Part shown: positions 9,238-17,557 of the stretch, one piece after another | Layout of the letters: every line of letters begins with the position of its first letter | How positions within the stretch are numbered: position 1 is the first letter of the stretch | Program-made: the position numbers and the translations under genes | Notes under the pieces: model-generated | Seen by the model: only the letters and a program-made list of their open reading frames with translations | Told to the model about the DNA's origin: nothing | The model's database searches: none | DNA from: Halorubrum persicum | GTDB taxonomy: Archaea > Halobacteriota > Halobacteria > Halobacteriales > Haloferacaceae | Assembly: GCF_002727125.1 (NCBI RefSeq) | Contig: NZ_NHOA01000139.1 | Coordinates: 531-64,530, forward strand | Length of the DNA: 64,000 nucleotides | Direction: 5' to 3'

Positions 9238-10932
9238 ATGAGTGGCTCGGAGAAGGGAATGGTCGAGGAGTTCCGCGACGAGATCGACCCGATCGTCTTC
9301 GCGTTCGGCGCGCTCATCACGCTGGGCGTCATCGTCGCGTTCTTCATCAGCCCGTCGGCCGTCGAGAGCGGCATCTCGTCGCTGAACGACCAGCTGCTCG
9401 GCGCATTCAACTGGGCGATGCTGTTGATCGTGTTCCTGATCGTGCTGTTCCTCCTCTTCCTGATCGTGGGGCCGTGGGGCGGTGTCAAGCTCGGCGACGA
9501 GCCACCGGAGTACAGCTTCCTCTCCTTCTTCGCGATGCTGTACTCCGCGGGCTTCGCGGCCGGCGTCGTGTTCTGGGGACCGACCGAGGCGCTGTTCTAC
9601 TACGACAGCCCCTCACCGCTGTTCAACGGCGTCGAGGGGGGGACGGCCGAGGCGATGACGATCGCCGTCCAGCAGACGCTGTTCCACTGGGCGCTGCCGC
9701 AGCTCGCCGTGTTCACCATCATGGGCATCGCGATCGGCTACTTCGCGTACAACTACGACAACGTGCCGCTCCGCGTCTCCTCGGCGCTCACGCCGATCCT
9801 CGGCGCCGACAACCTCGACGGCCCGGCCGCGAAGGTCGTCGACATCCTCGCCGTCTTCGCGACGATCGGCGGGGTCGCCACCTCGCTCGGCTTCATCGGG
9901 AGCCAGTTCGTCACCGGGCTCGACTACCAGTGGGGGATCAACATGGGCGATCTCGGTATTCTGCTCGTCGTCACCATGATGACGCTGCTGTTCACGACCT
10001 CGATGGTGCTCGGGGTCGACAAGGGGATCCGCCGGCTCTCGAACTTCAACATGATCCTCTTCGTCGTGCTGATGTTCGTGACGTTCATCGTGGGTCCGAC
10101 GCTGTTCCTCGTGCTGCTCGGCACGCAGGCGTTCGGCGGCATGGTCACGGACTTCGTCTCGATGAGCCTCTTTACCGGCGCCGGACCGATGGGTAACGGC
10201 AACATGGGCGCGACCGGGTGGATGAACGCGTGGACCGTCTTCTACTGGGCGTGGGCGCTCTCGTGGTCGCCGTTCGCGGGGCTGTTCATCGCGCGGATCT
10301 CCAAGGGGCGGACCGTCCGCGAGGTCGCGTTCACGGGGATCGTCGCGACCTCCGGCGCAACCATCCCGTGGTTCACCTTCGTCGGCGGCACCGCGGTGTG
10401 GGCGCAGCACAACGGCATCGCCGACTTCAGCGCGGTGATGTCCGGTGAGGCGGGGGCGGAGGTCTCCGGCTTCATCCTCTTCGAGGCGCTGAACTTCACG
10501 CTGAATCTCGGTGGGGCGTCGATGACGGTCCCGATCGGCTCCGCGCTGATCTACGCGTTCATGATCCTCGTGACGACGTTCTTCGTCACGTCGGCGGACT
10601 CCTCGACGCTGGCCGTCTCGATGATGACGACCGGTGGCAAGGCGAAACCGTCGAACATCAACCGCATCTTCTGGGGCGTCGTCCTCGGGATGACCGCGGC
10701 GATCCTGATGATCCTCGGCGGCACCGGCAGCGCGAACACGCTCCAGCAGGCGGCGATCATCACCGGGACGCCGTTCGCCTTCGTCTGCTTCCTCGCGATG
10801 CTGTCGCTGATCAGGGACTTCAGCAAGCATTACGACCAAGTGCTCCTGCAGGACGAGACGGTGCTGTGGGGCTCCAGCAGTGAGTCCGACCGGTCAAGTT
10901 CGATCGACTCGGCCGGCGCGGACGACGACTGA
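9238..10932 (+). CDS. BCCT family osmolyte transporter
   Basis: Sodium- or proton-coupled symporter of 564 residues for betaine, choline, carnitine or ectoine-type solutes, with about twelve membrane segments. The family's Trp-rich signature is complete: WTVFYWAWALSWSPFAGLF (near residues 328-346) followed by IARISKGRTVREV. The early motif FWGPTEALFYY and the later FVTSADSSTLAVSMM are also typical. The charged C-terminal tail is short. The ATG at 9238 starts before the first hydrophobic segment. It lies directly upstream of an aminotransferase gene and within reach of the ectoine hydrolase, so ectoine or betaine uptake for catabolism is a reasonable inference. BCCT specificity cannot be read from sequence alone. 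Confidence 0.93.
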   Translation: MSGSEKGMVEEFRDEIDPIVFAFGALITLGVIVAFFISPSAVESGISSLNDQLLGAFNWAMLLIVFLIVLFLLFLIVGPWGGVKLGDEPPEYSFLSFFAMLYSAGFAAGVVFWGPTEALFYYDSPSPLFNGVEGGTAEAMTIAVQQTLFHWALPQLAVFTIMGIAIGYFAYNYDNVPLRVSSALTPILGADNLDGPAAKVVDILAVFATIGGVATSLGFIGSQFVTGLDYQWGINMGDLGILLVVTMMTLLFTTSMVLGVDKGIRRLSNFNMILFVVLMFVTFIVGPTLFLVLLGTQAFGGMVTDFVSMSLFTGAGPMGNGNMGATGWMNAWTVFYWAWALSWSPFAGLFIARISKGRTVREVAFTGIVATSGATIPWFTFVGGTAVWAQHNGIADFSAVMSGEAGAEVSGFILFEALNFTLNLGGASMTVPIGSALIYAFMILVTTFFVTSADSSTLAVSMMTTGGKAKPSNINRIFWGVVLGMTAAILMILGGTGSANTLQQAAIITGTPFAFVCFLAMLSLIRDFSKHYDQVLLQDETVLWGSSSESDRSSSIDSAGADDD

Positions 10933-10958
10933 CGCTCGTCGAGGCCGACTCGCACCGT

Positions 10959-10993
10959 ATTTATAACAAGTTTTAATGTATAACGTATACATT
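10959..10993 (+). promoter_or_regulatory. TATA box and palindromic operator of the aminotransferase gene
   Basis: ATTTATAA at 10959-10966 is followed by an 8-base perfect inverted repeat, AATGTATA-acg-TATACATT, at 10975-10993. The palindrome covers the expected transcription start, 10-30 bases after the TATA box and just before the ATG at 11002, a position where a bound protein would block initiation. Its TGTATA halves resemble the TGTACA halves of the other operators in the block. Confidence 0.65.
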
Positions 10994-11001
10994 AACTGTG
11001 T

Positions 11002-12363
11002 ATGAATAGGGATACGGCGGAACCCGCTACGGGCGCGCTCCCCGGCCCGAACGCGCAGCGTTGGGTCGACTTCCACCAGTCGCACTCCGCGCCCAGCGAG
11101 TACTCGCACGAGTTCGTCTGGGACGTGACCCGCGAGGCCGACGGACCGTTCGTCACCGACGTCGACGGCAACGTCCTCCTCGATTTCACCTGCCACATCG
11201 GCGCGGCCCCGCTCGGCTACAACAGCGAGAAGGTGCTCTCGAAGCTCCGGGAGTTCGACCTCGTCGAACCGATGAAGATCGCCGGCCAGGACATGTACTT
11301 CGGGTCGGGGCCGACGCCCGAGGAGGCCGACTTCCCCGGGTCGAGTCATCTCATGGACCGACTGACCGACATCTCCAGTCACTACGGGATGGACACGGTG
11401 TTCCTCTCGAACTCCGGGGCCGAGGCGATGGAGAACGCCATGAAGATCACCCACGACCACCGCGCCCCCGCGAAGTACGGCGTGGCGTTCAGCGGGAGCT
11501 TCCACGGCCGCACGCTCGGGACCCTCTCGCTGACGAAGTCGAAGGACGTGTACACTCGTCAGTACCCCGAGATCAGCGGCATCGAGACGGTGCCGTTCTG
11601 CGCCGACCGCGGCTGTGACCCCGCGAGCTGCGACTGCGGCTTCTTCGCCGGCGGCGGCTCGCGGCTCCGGAACATGCTCGCGCCCGAGGGCGGCCACGTC
11701 GACCCCGCGGAGGTCGCCTTCCTGACGCTCGAGCCGATCCAGGGCGTCGGCGGCTACCGCTTCCCCAGCGAGGCGTTCATGGACGAGGTCGCGGCCGTCA
11801 CCGAGGAGTACGACATCCCGCTCGTCGTCGACGAGATCCAGTCGGGCGTCGGCCGGACGGGCGAGATGTGGGCGGCCGACCACTACGCCATCGAGCCGGA
11901 CGTGATCGCGAGCGCGAAGGCGCTGCGCGTCGGGGCGACGATCTCCCGGTCGGAGGTGTTCCCGTCGGAGAAGAACCGCCTCGGCTCGACGTTCGGCGGC
12001 GGCGACATCCTCGGCTCGATGATGGGGACGTTCACGCTGGAGGCGATTCGGGAACACGACCTCTTGGCCAACGCGACGCGACGCGGGCGTCAGGCGAGAG
12101 AGCTCCTCAGCGACGACGCGCCGGAGACGGTCGTGGACGTTCGCGGGAAGGGGTTGATGCTCGCGGTGGAGTTCGACACCGCCGAGCGTCGCTCCGCCGT
12201 CGTCGAGGCCTGCCTCGACCGCGGGCTGTTGACGCTGGGCTGCGGCAAAAAGACGATCCGGCTGCTCCCGCCGCTCGACGCGACCGAGCGCGAGATCGCG
12301 CTCGGGACCGGGATCTTCCTCGACGCGATCGAGGCCGTCAGCGCGAGCGCGCCCGCGAACTGA
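11002..12363 (+). CDS. Class III aminotransferase with a cysteine cluster
   Basis: PLP-dependent aminotransferase of 453 residues, fold type I. The phosphate and cofactor region is SNSGAEAMENAMK (136-148), the substrate loop SFHGRTLGTLSL (166-177), the PLP-ring aspartate D277 in VVDEIQSGVGRTGE and the Schiff-base lysine K306 in SAKALRVG. It belongs with 4-aminobutyrate, ornithine and diaminobutyrate transaminases. An unusual feature is four cysteines at residues 200, 205, 210 and 212 (C-x4-C-x4-C-x-C), a spacing that suggests a bound metal. Regulation by the palindrome directly upstream is likely. It may serve the amine-removal steps of the pathway; the exact substrate is not known. Confidence 0.9.
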   Translation: MNRDTAEPATGALPGPNAQRWVDFHQSHSAPSEYSHEFVWDVTREADGPFVTDVDGNVLLDFTCHIGAAPLGYNSEKVLSKLREFDLVEPMKIAGQDMYFGSGPTPEEADFPGSSHLMDRLTDISSHYGMDTVFLSNSGAEAMENAMKITHDHRAPAKYGVAFSGSFHGRTLGTLSLTKSKDVYTRQYPEISGIETVPFCADRGCDPASCDCGFFAGGGSRLRNMLAPEGGHVDPAEVAFLTLEPIQGVGGYRFPSEAFMDEVAAVTEEYDIPLVVDEIQSGVGRTGEMWAADHYAIEPDVIASAKALRVGATISRSEVFPSEKNRLGSTFGGGDILGSMMGTFTLEAIREHDLLANATRRGRQARELLSDDAPETVVDVRGKGLMLAVEFDTAERRSAVVEACLDRGLLTLGCGKKTIRLLPPLDATEREIALGTGIFLDAIEAVSASAPAN

Positions 12364-12401
12364 CGGGCCGAACCGGCGGTCCGATCCCGCCGACCGTCTG
12401 C

Positions 12402-13706
12402 TCACCCCTCGTCGTCGACCGAGCGCGGGACGGTCGGCTGCTCGACGACCGAGCGCTCGACGACCGAGACCCCGTCGATCTCGGAGACCGCGGCCAACAC
12501 CGCATCGAGGTGGTCGGCCCCGCGCCCCTCGATCCCGATCGTCACGGGGGTGCGGTTCGGATGGTCGGTCGCGGCGCGGCTCGCGCGCTCTAAGGTGTCG
12601 AGCTCGGCGCCCTCGGCCGTCACCGTCTCGACCACGTCGCCCACCTGCCTCGGCCACGCCGCGAGCGCGAGCCGCGCCTCGGCGTACCGACCCAGTTCGA
12701 CGAGGCCGGTGCGCGCGAGCGCGGCGTGGTCGGTGAGGTTCACGTTCCCGCCCGAGACGACGACGGCGGGATTGGCGTCGGCGAGGTCCAACTCCGCCGA
12801 GAGCGCGGCGGCGAGCGGGGCGGCGCCGGCGCCCTCCGCGATCAGCTTCGCTCGCTCGGCGAGGAGCGCCACGGCGGCGGCGATCTCGCGGTCGGAGACG
12901 GTGACGACCTCGTCGATGACCTCGCGGGCGATCGCGAAGGTGGTCTCCAGCATGCGCGTGTCGGCGATCCCCTCGGCGACGGTGTCGACGTCCGAGAGCG
13001 GGCGGATCTCGCCGGCCTCCAGCGACGGCTTCGCGTGTGCCGCGCCCTCCGGCTGGACGCCGACGACGCGAACGTCCCGGTCCGCGGCCGTCACGGCCGT
13101 CCCGATCCCGGAGATGAGCCCCCCGCCGCCGACGGAGACGAGCACGGTGTCCATCGCGGGATACTGCGCCAGCAGTTCGAGCCCGACCGTTCCCTGTCCG
13201 GCCACGACCGCCTCGTCGTCGAAGGGGTGGACGAACGTCTCACCGGTCTCCGCGGCGCGCTCCACGGCGAACTCGTACGAGCGCTCGTAGATGTCGCCCT
13301 CCACGAGCACGGTCGCGCCGTACCCCCTGGTCGCCGCGATCTTCGCCGCCGGCGTCACCTCGGGCACGACGATCGTCGTGTCGATCCCGAGGAGATCGCC
13401 GGCGAGCGCCACGCCCTGCGCGTGGTTGCCCGCGCTGGCGGCGATCACGCCGGTCTCGCGCTCGGCCGCGGTCAGCTGTGCCATCGCGTTGTACGCGCCG
13501 CGGATCTTGAACGATCCGGTCCGCTGGAGCGTCTCGAGCTTGAGCCCCAGCGACGCGGCCCCGCTCATGTCGGCGAAGGTGCGCGAGGTGTCGAGCGGCG
13601 TCCGGTGCGCGACGTCGGCGAGCCGGTCGCGCGCGGCCTCGATGTCGCCGAGCGTGACGGTCGGCGACGCGTCCCCGCCGCTCCCGGCAGCGGAGCCGTC
13701 GGTCAT
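12402..13706 (-). CDS. Threonine dehydratase-like PLP enzyme with C-terminal ACT-like domain (EutB-like)
   Basis: Fold type II PLP enzyme of 434 residues. The cofactor lysine is in TGSFKIRGAYNA, the asparagine loop is ASAGNHAQGVA and the glycine loop VSVGGGGLISG. The last 90 or so residues (PVTIGIEGRGADHLDAVLAAV) form an ACT-like regulatory domain, so a plain threonine ammonia-lyase producing 2-oxobutyrate is the default reading. However, the stop codon of the preceding amidohydrolase overlaps this start codon by ATGA, and bacterial ectoine clusters carry a threonine-dehydratase relative, EutB, acting in hydroxyectoine use. EutB proteins as I recall them are shorter and lack the ACT part. The start at 13706 is fixed by the overlap; the much longer open frame upstream is antisense noise. 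Confidence 0.9.
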   Translation of the reverse strand: MTDGSAAGSGGDASPTVTLGDIEAARDRLADVAHRTPLDTSRTFADMSGAASLGLKLETLQRTGSFKIRGAYNAMAQLTAAERETGVIAASAGNHAQGVALAGDLLGIDTTIVVPEVTPAAKIAATRGYGATVLVEGDIYERSYEFAVERAAETGETFVHPFDDEAVVAGQGTVGLELLAQYPAMDTVLVSVGGGGLISGIGTAVTAADRDVRVVGVQPEGAAHAKPSLEAGEIRPLSDVDTVAEGIADTRMLETTFAIAREVIDEVVTVSDREIAAAVALLAERAKLIAEGAGAAPLAAALSAELDLADANPAVVVSGGNVNLTDHAALARTGLVELGRYAEARLALAAWPRQVGDVVETVTAEGAELDTLERASRAATDHPNRTPVTIGIEGRGADHLDAVLAAVSEIDGVSVVERSVVEQPTVPRSVDDEG

Positions 13707-15025
13707 TCGCCGTTCTGGCGGACGGTCGCCGGGTCGTCGACCTGCGGGACGGGGTGGCGCCGTTCGAGGTCGCGGACCGCGCCGACGAGCACGTCCACGC
13801 CGTGCCGGAGGCTCCGCTCGTCCACGTCGAAGGTGGGCGTGTGGTGGCTCGTCGGGTGGGCCGTCCCGACGATGAGGTACGTCGCCAGCCCGCCCTCCTC
13901 CTGGACGCGCTCCATGAGGAACGTCGCGTCCTCGCTCGCGCCGAAGTCCGCCGCCGGGAGCACGGTGTCGATCCCGTCGACGCCCTCGGCCACTCCGGCG
14001 ACCAGCGCCTGCAGCTCCGGGTCGCTGTCCGCGCGCGGCGACTTGCTGACCACGTCGACGGTCGCCCGGCAGCCGTGCATCGTCGCGGCGGCGCGGACGG
14101 TGCGCTCGAACCGGCGCTTCATGAACTCCATCAGCGCGGTCGTCTCGCCGCGCGCCTCGGCCTCCATCTGCGCGCGCTCGGCGATGACGTTGCTCGCGGT
14201 GCCCGCCTCGGCCGTCCCGATGTTCACCCGCGTCATCCCGTCGGCGTGGCGGGGGATCCCGTACGCGTTCACGATCGCCGTCCCCATCGCGTGCATCGCG
14301 TTGTCCCCCTCGTTGGGGGCCTTCCCGGCGTGGGCCGACGTGCCCTCGATCGTCGCGTCGAGGTGCGCCATCGCCAGCGGCTTCTCGATGCCGGCGACCA
14401 CCTCGCCGGTCGGGTGGTCGAGGCCGACGTGGACCGCGAGCAGGTAGTCGAGGTCGTCCGCGAACCGGCTCTCGGCCATCGGGCGACCGCCGCCGCCGGT
14501 CTCCTCGGCCGGCTGGAAGAACACGACCAAGCGCCCGGCGAAGTCGCTCTCGGCGATCGCTTCGAGGGCCGCGAGCCCCCACGTGATGTGGGCGTCGTGG
14601 CCGCAGGCGTGCATCGTCCCGTCGATTTCCGAGCGGAACCCCTCGTCGACGGGGCCGTGGTCGGGGTCGGTCGACTCCTCGATGAACAGCCCGTCGATGT
14701 CGACGCGCAGCCCGATCGCGGGTCCGTCGCCGCGGTCGAGCACGGCGACGGCGCCGGTGTTCCCGCCGGCCATGCGTTCGAGTAGCTCGTCGTCGACGCC
14801 GCGGTCGCGGGCGCGCTCGACCCACGGGCCCAGGTCCGCCTCCGGAACGGCCATGCGGTCGGCCGGGTCGTACGCGTCCGGCCCGATCGCGAGCTCGTCG
14901 ACGCCGATCGAGCGGATCTCTTCGACGAGCGTCGCCGTCGTGAGGAACTCGCGCCACGCCGGCTCCGGATGCCGGTGGAACCGTCTGCGGACGCTGGCGA
15001 GCCGATCCCGTATTGGTTCGTTCAT
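13703..15025 (-). CDS. M20D amidohydrolase, AbgA-like (second copy)
   Basis: Paralogue of the protein at 6764, 440 residues. The metal-site motif HACGHDAH is at residues 139-146, followed by FFQPAEETGGGG, LLAVHVGLDHPTGEV and the C-terminal SHHTPTF. All expected zinc ligands and the catalytic glutamate appear present. It is the first gene of a two-gene operon with the dehydratase (ATGA overlap) and is transcribed divergently from a hydroxyacid dehydrogenase, across an intergenic region carrying two nested GTGTAC palindromes. In E. coli AbgA and AbgB form a heterodimer; here both copies look AbgA-like and might pair or act on different acyl groups. Deacetylation of an ectoine-derived intermediate is inference. 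Confidence 0.9.
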   Translation of the reverse strand: MNEPIRDRLASVRRRFHRHPEPAWREFLTTATLVEEIRSIGVDELAIGPDAYDPADRMAVPEADLGPWVERARDRGVDDELLERMAGGNTGAVAVLDRGDGPAIGLRVDIDGLFIEESTDPDHGPVDEGFRSEIDGTMHACGHDAHITWGLAALEAIAESDFAGRLVVFFQPAEETGGGGRPMAESRFADDLDYLLAVHVGLDHPTGEVVAGIEKPLAMAHLDATIEGTSAHAGKAPNEGDNAMHAMGTAIVNAYGIPRHADGMTRVNIGTAEAGTASNVIAERAQMEAEARGETTALMEFMKRRFERTVRAAATMHGCRATVDVVSKSPRADSDPELQALVAGVAEGVDGIDTVLPAADFGASEDATFLMERVQEEGGLATYLIVGTAHPTSHHTPTFDVDERSLRHGVDVLVGAVRDLERRHPVPQVDDPATVRQNGE

Positions 15026-15051
15026 GCGTGTCACGATCTCGCTCAACCGCC

Positions 15052-15087
15052 TTAACTGTACACAATTGTCGTGTACACGAAGTACAC
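15052..15087. promoter_or_regulatory. Divergent promoter region with nested GTGTAC palindromes
   Basis: A perfect 7-base inverted repeat TGTACAC-(aattgtc)-GTGTACA lies at 15057-15077. A second, GTGTAC-(acgaa)-GTACAC, at 15071-15087 shares its right half. For the minus-strand amidohydrolase, a GTTAAG-like core element sits at about 15051-15056, some 28 bases before its start at 15025, so the first palindrome overlaps or abuts the upstream promoter element. Confidence 0.65.
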
Positions 15088-15150
15088 AAAAGGCTAAGAG
15101 CCATCCTCGTAATGATCCGGCAACGCGTCGTCCCGACGCGCACACAGCTC

Positions 15151-16137
15151 ATGAGCGCACAACAGACCGCAGACCCCGATATCGTCGTGTTGCGGGAGGG
15201 AACGGAAGGATTACCGATGTCGTCGTACGCGGAGCGCCTCCGCGAGCGTCTCCCAGACCAGACGGTCGCGCTCGCGCGGACGCCGGCCGAGGAGCGCGAT
15301 CTCGTGCCGAACGCCCGCGTGGTAACTGGGATCACGATCGATCCAGACCCCCTCGAGCGCGCCGAGCGACTGGAGCTGTTCGCGTGTACCTTCGCCGGCA
15401 CCGACCACGTGCCGACCGAGGCGCTCCGGGAGCACGGCGTCGCCGTGACGAACGCGGGCGGGATCCACGCGCCGGGCATCGCCGAGCAGACGATCGCCAA
15501 CATGCTCGTCTTCGCGCGCAACCTCCACGAGGGGTGGCGCCGGAAGCGGAACGGAGAGTGGCGCCACTTCGGGTCGCACGAGTTCACCGACAGCACCGTC
15601 ACCGTCGTGGGGCTCGGATCGATCGGACAGGCGGTCGTCCAGCGGCTCGCCGGGTTCGAGGTGGAGACGATCGGGATCCGCTACACCCCGGAGAAGGGCG
15701 GCCCCACCGACGAGGTGCTCGGCTTCGACGACGAGGACGTCCACGAGGCGTTCGCCCGGAGCGACTACGTCGTGCTCGCGTGCCCCCTCAACGACCTGAC
15801 TCGCGGCCTGATCGGCGAGGCGGAGCTGGCGACGCTCCCCCCGGACGCGGTCGTCGTGAACGCGGCCCGCGGCGGGCTCGTCGACACCGACGCGCTCGTC
15901 TCCGCCCTCCAGACCGAGGGGATCCGCGGCGCCGCCCTCGACGTCACCGACCCCGAGCCGCTCCCGTCGGACCACGTGCTCTGGGAGCTGGAGAACTGCC
16001 TCATCACGCCGCACACCGGCGGCCACACCCCCAAACACTGGGACCGGCTGGCCGACATCGTCGCCGACAACGTCGCGGCGCTCGACGCGGGCGAAGAGTT
16101 GGAGAACGCGGTCGTCACGCCGGACGCGGACGGCTGA
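15151..16137 (+). CDS. D-isomer-specific 2-hydroxyacid dehydrogenase
   Basis: NAD(P)-dependent dehydrogenase of 328 residues that interconverts 2-oxo acids and D-2-hydroxy acids. The nucleotide-binding motif is GLGSIGQAVVQRL, the substrate arginine lies in NAARGGLVDTDAL, the glutamate in TDPEPLPSDH and the catalytic histidine in ITPHTGGHTPKHW. The N-terminal catalytic domain includes TNAGGIHAPGIAEQ. The ATG at 15151 is preferred; an in-frame ATG at 15112 would add 13 basic residues. It faces the amidohydrolase across the operator region, so it is probably co-regulated. Its substrate in the pathway is unknown; phosphoglycerate dehydrogenase is less likely because no regulatory domain is present. 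Confidence 0.88.
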   Translation: MSAQQTADPDIVVLREGTEGLPMSSYAERLRERLPDQTVALARTPAEERDLVPNARVVTGITIDPDPLERAERLELFACTFAGTDHVPTEALREHGVAVTNAGGIHAPGIAEQTIANMLVFARNLHEGWRRKRNGEWRHFGSHEFTDSTVTVVGLGSIGQAVVQRLAGFEVETIGIRYTPEKGGPTDEVLGFDDEDVHEAFARSDYVVLACPLNDLTRGLIGEAELATLPPDAVVVNAARGGLVDTDALVSALQTEGIRGAALDVTDPEPLPSDHVLWELENCLITPHTGGHTPKHWDRLADIVADNVAALDAGEELENAVVTPDADG

Positions 16138-16192
16138 TCGGACGCGCCGAGACCATGCCGTGCCGGGATAGCTACAGCCCGTATGCGGCCGG

Positions 16193-17476
16193 CTACGGCC
16201 AGAGCCCGCGCGCGCCCTTCGCCTCCGCGATCCGAGACAGCGCGACGACGTAGGCGGCGTCGCGCCACGGCAGGTCCCGCTCGTCGACGACGGCGCGCAC
16301 GTCGCTCCACGCCGACAGCATCTGTTCTTCCAGCTCCTCGTTGACGCGCTCCAACGACCACGTCCGCCGGTTGATGTCCTGGAGCCACTCGAAGTACGAG
16401 ACGGTGACGCCGCCGGCGTTCGCGAGGATGTCCGGGATCACCGCCACGCCGTTCCCCTCGAGGATCTCGTCCGCGGCGAACGTCGTCGGGCCGTTCGCGC
16501 CCTCGACGACGACGTCCGCGGCGACCGCGTCGGCGTTGCTCGCGGTGATCACGTTGCCGACGGCCGCGGGGATCAGCACGTCCACGTCGAGTTCCAGGAC
16601 CGCGTCGTTCGACAGCGTCTGCGGCGCCTCGTGGGAGAGCACCGCCTCGGGCTCCTCCTCGTGGGTGGGGACCGCGTGCGTGTCGAGGCCGTCGGGGGCG
16701 TAGATCGCCCCGTTCACGTCGCTGACGGCGACGACGGTCGTGCCCCAGTCGTCGAGCAGCCGGGCCGCGTTGGCGCCGACGGACCCGAACCCCTGGACCG
16801 CGACGGTCGTCTCCGCGAGGTCGCGGCCGTAGTAGTCGACGGCCTCGCGCGCGGCGATGGCCGTCGACCGCCCCGGCGCCGCCTCGCGGCCGTACGACCC
16901 GCCGATGACCGGCGGCTTCCCGGTGACGACGCCGGGGATCGTCTCGCCCTGCTGCATCGAGTAGGCGTCCATGAACCACGCCATCGTCTGGGCGTCCGTC
17001 CCCATGTCCGGCGCGGGCACGTCCTTCGTCGGCCCGACGACGTCGCGGATCTCCTCCGCGAAGCGCCGGGTGAGGCGCTCGCGCTCGTCGTCGGTCAGCG
17101 ACTTGGGGTCGACGGCGATCCCGCCCTTGCCGCCGCCGAAGGGAAGGTCCATCACGGCGCACTTCCAGGTCATCCACATCGAGAGGCCGGTACACTCGGC
17201 GGCGGTCACCTCCGGGTGGTACCGGAGTCCGCCCTTGTACGGGCCCCGAACGTCGTCGTGCTGGGCGCGGTAGCCGGTGAACACCTCGACGGTCCCGTCA
17301 TCGCGTTCGAGGGGCACGGAGACCTGTTGGACCCGCGTCGGGTGTTTCAGGCGCTCGACGATGGCGGGGTCGACGTCGGTGTTGGTCGCCGCGCGTTCGA
17401 GCTGTTTGCGCGCGGTCGCGAGCGTCGATTCGGGCTCCGTCTCGGCTGCGTCGTCTGTGGTGGGTGTCGTGCTCAT
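16193..17476 (-). CDS. gdhB: Glutamate dehydrogenase
   Basis: Enzyme of 427 residues converting glutamate to 2-oxoglutarate and ammonia or the reverse. The substrate region is [11 protein letters not shown], the catalytic lysine region [19 protein letters not shown], then [18 protein letters not shown] and the cofactor-binding fold [17 protein letters not shown]. Length and motifs match the hexameric haloarchaeal enzymes. It follows the ectoine hydrolase gene on the same strand with an 81-base gap. In context it could regenerate 2-oxoglutarate for the two aminotransferases and release the nitrogen of the degraded amine. Coenzyme preference cannot be read with confidence. Confidence 0.95.
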   Translation of the reverse strand: MSTTPTTDDAAETEPESTLATARKQLERAATNTDVDPAIVERLKHPTRVQQVSVPLERDDGTVEVFTGYRAQHDDVRGPYKGGLRYHPEVTAAECTGLSMWMTWKCAVMDLPFGGGKGGIAVDPKSLTDDERERLTRRFAEEIRDVVGPTKDVPAPDMGTDAQTMAWFMDAYSMQQGETIPGVVTGKPPVIGGSYGREAAPGRSTAIAAREAVDYYGRDLAETTVAVQGFGSVGANAARLLDDWGTTVVAVSDVNGAIYAPDGLDTHAVPTHEEEPEAVLSHEAPQTLSNDAVLELDVDVLIPAAVGNVITASNADAVAADVVVEGANGPTTFAADEILEGNGVAVIPDILANAGGVTVSYFEWLQDINRRTWSLERVNEELEEQMLSAWSDVRAVVDERDLPWRDAAYVVALSRIAEAKGARGLWP

Positions 17477-17557
17477 GGGTGTCGGCCGTAGCGTAGGTGG
17501 CTTGGTCAGCGTCGCGTGGTTCGTACGGTCGGTGCGGCGGCGATCGATGCCCCCCGA

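Noticed and set aside
13707-15602. A long open frame continuing upstream of the dehydratase start to 15602
   Set aside because: It is antisense or out of frame with the second amidohydrolase and the hydroxyacid dehydrogenase and is Arg-rich, the usual appearance of shadow frames at this GC content. The ATGA overlap fixes the real start at 13706.
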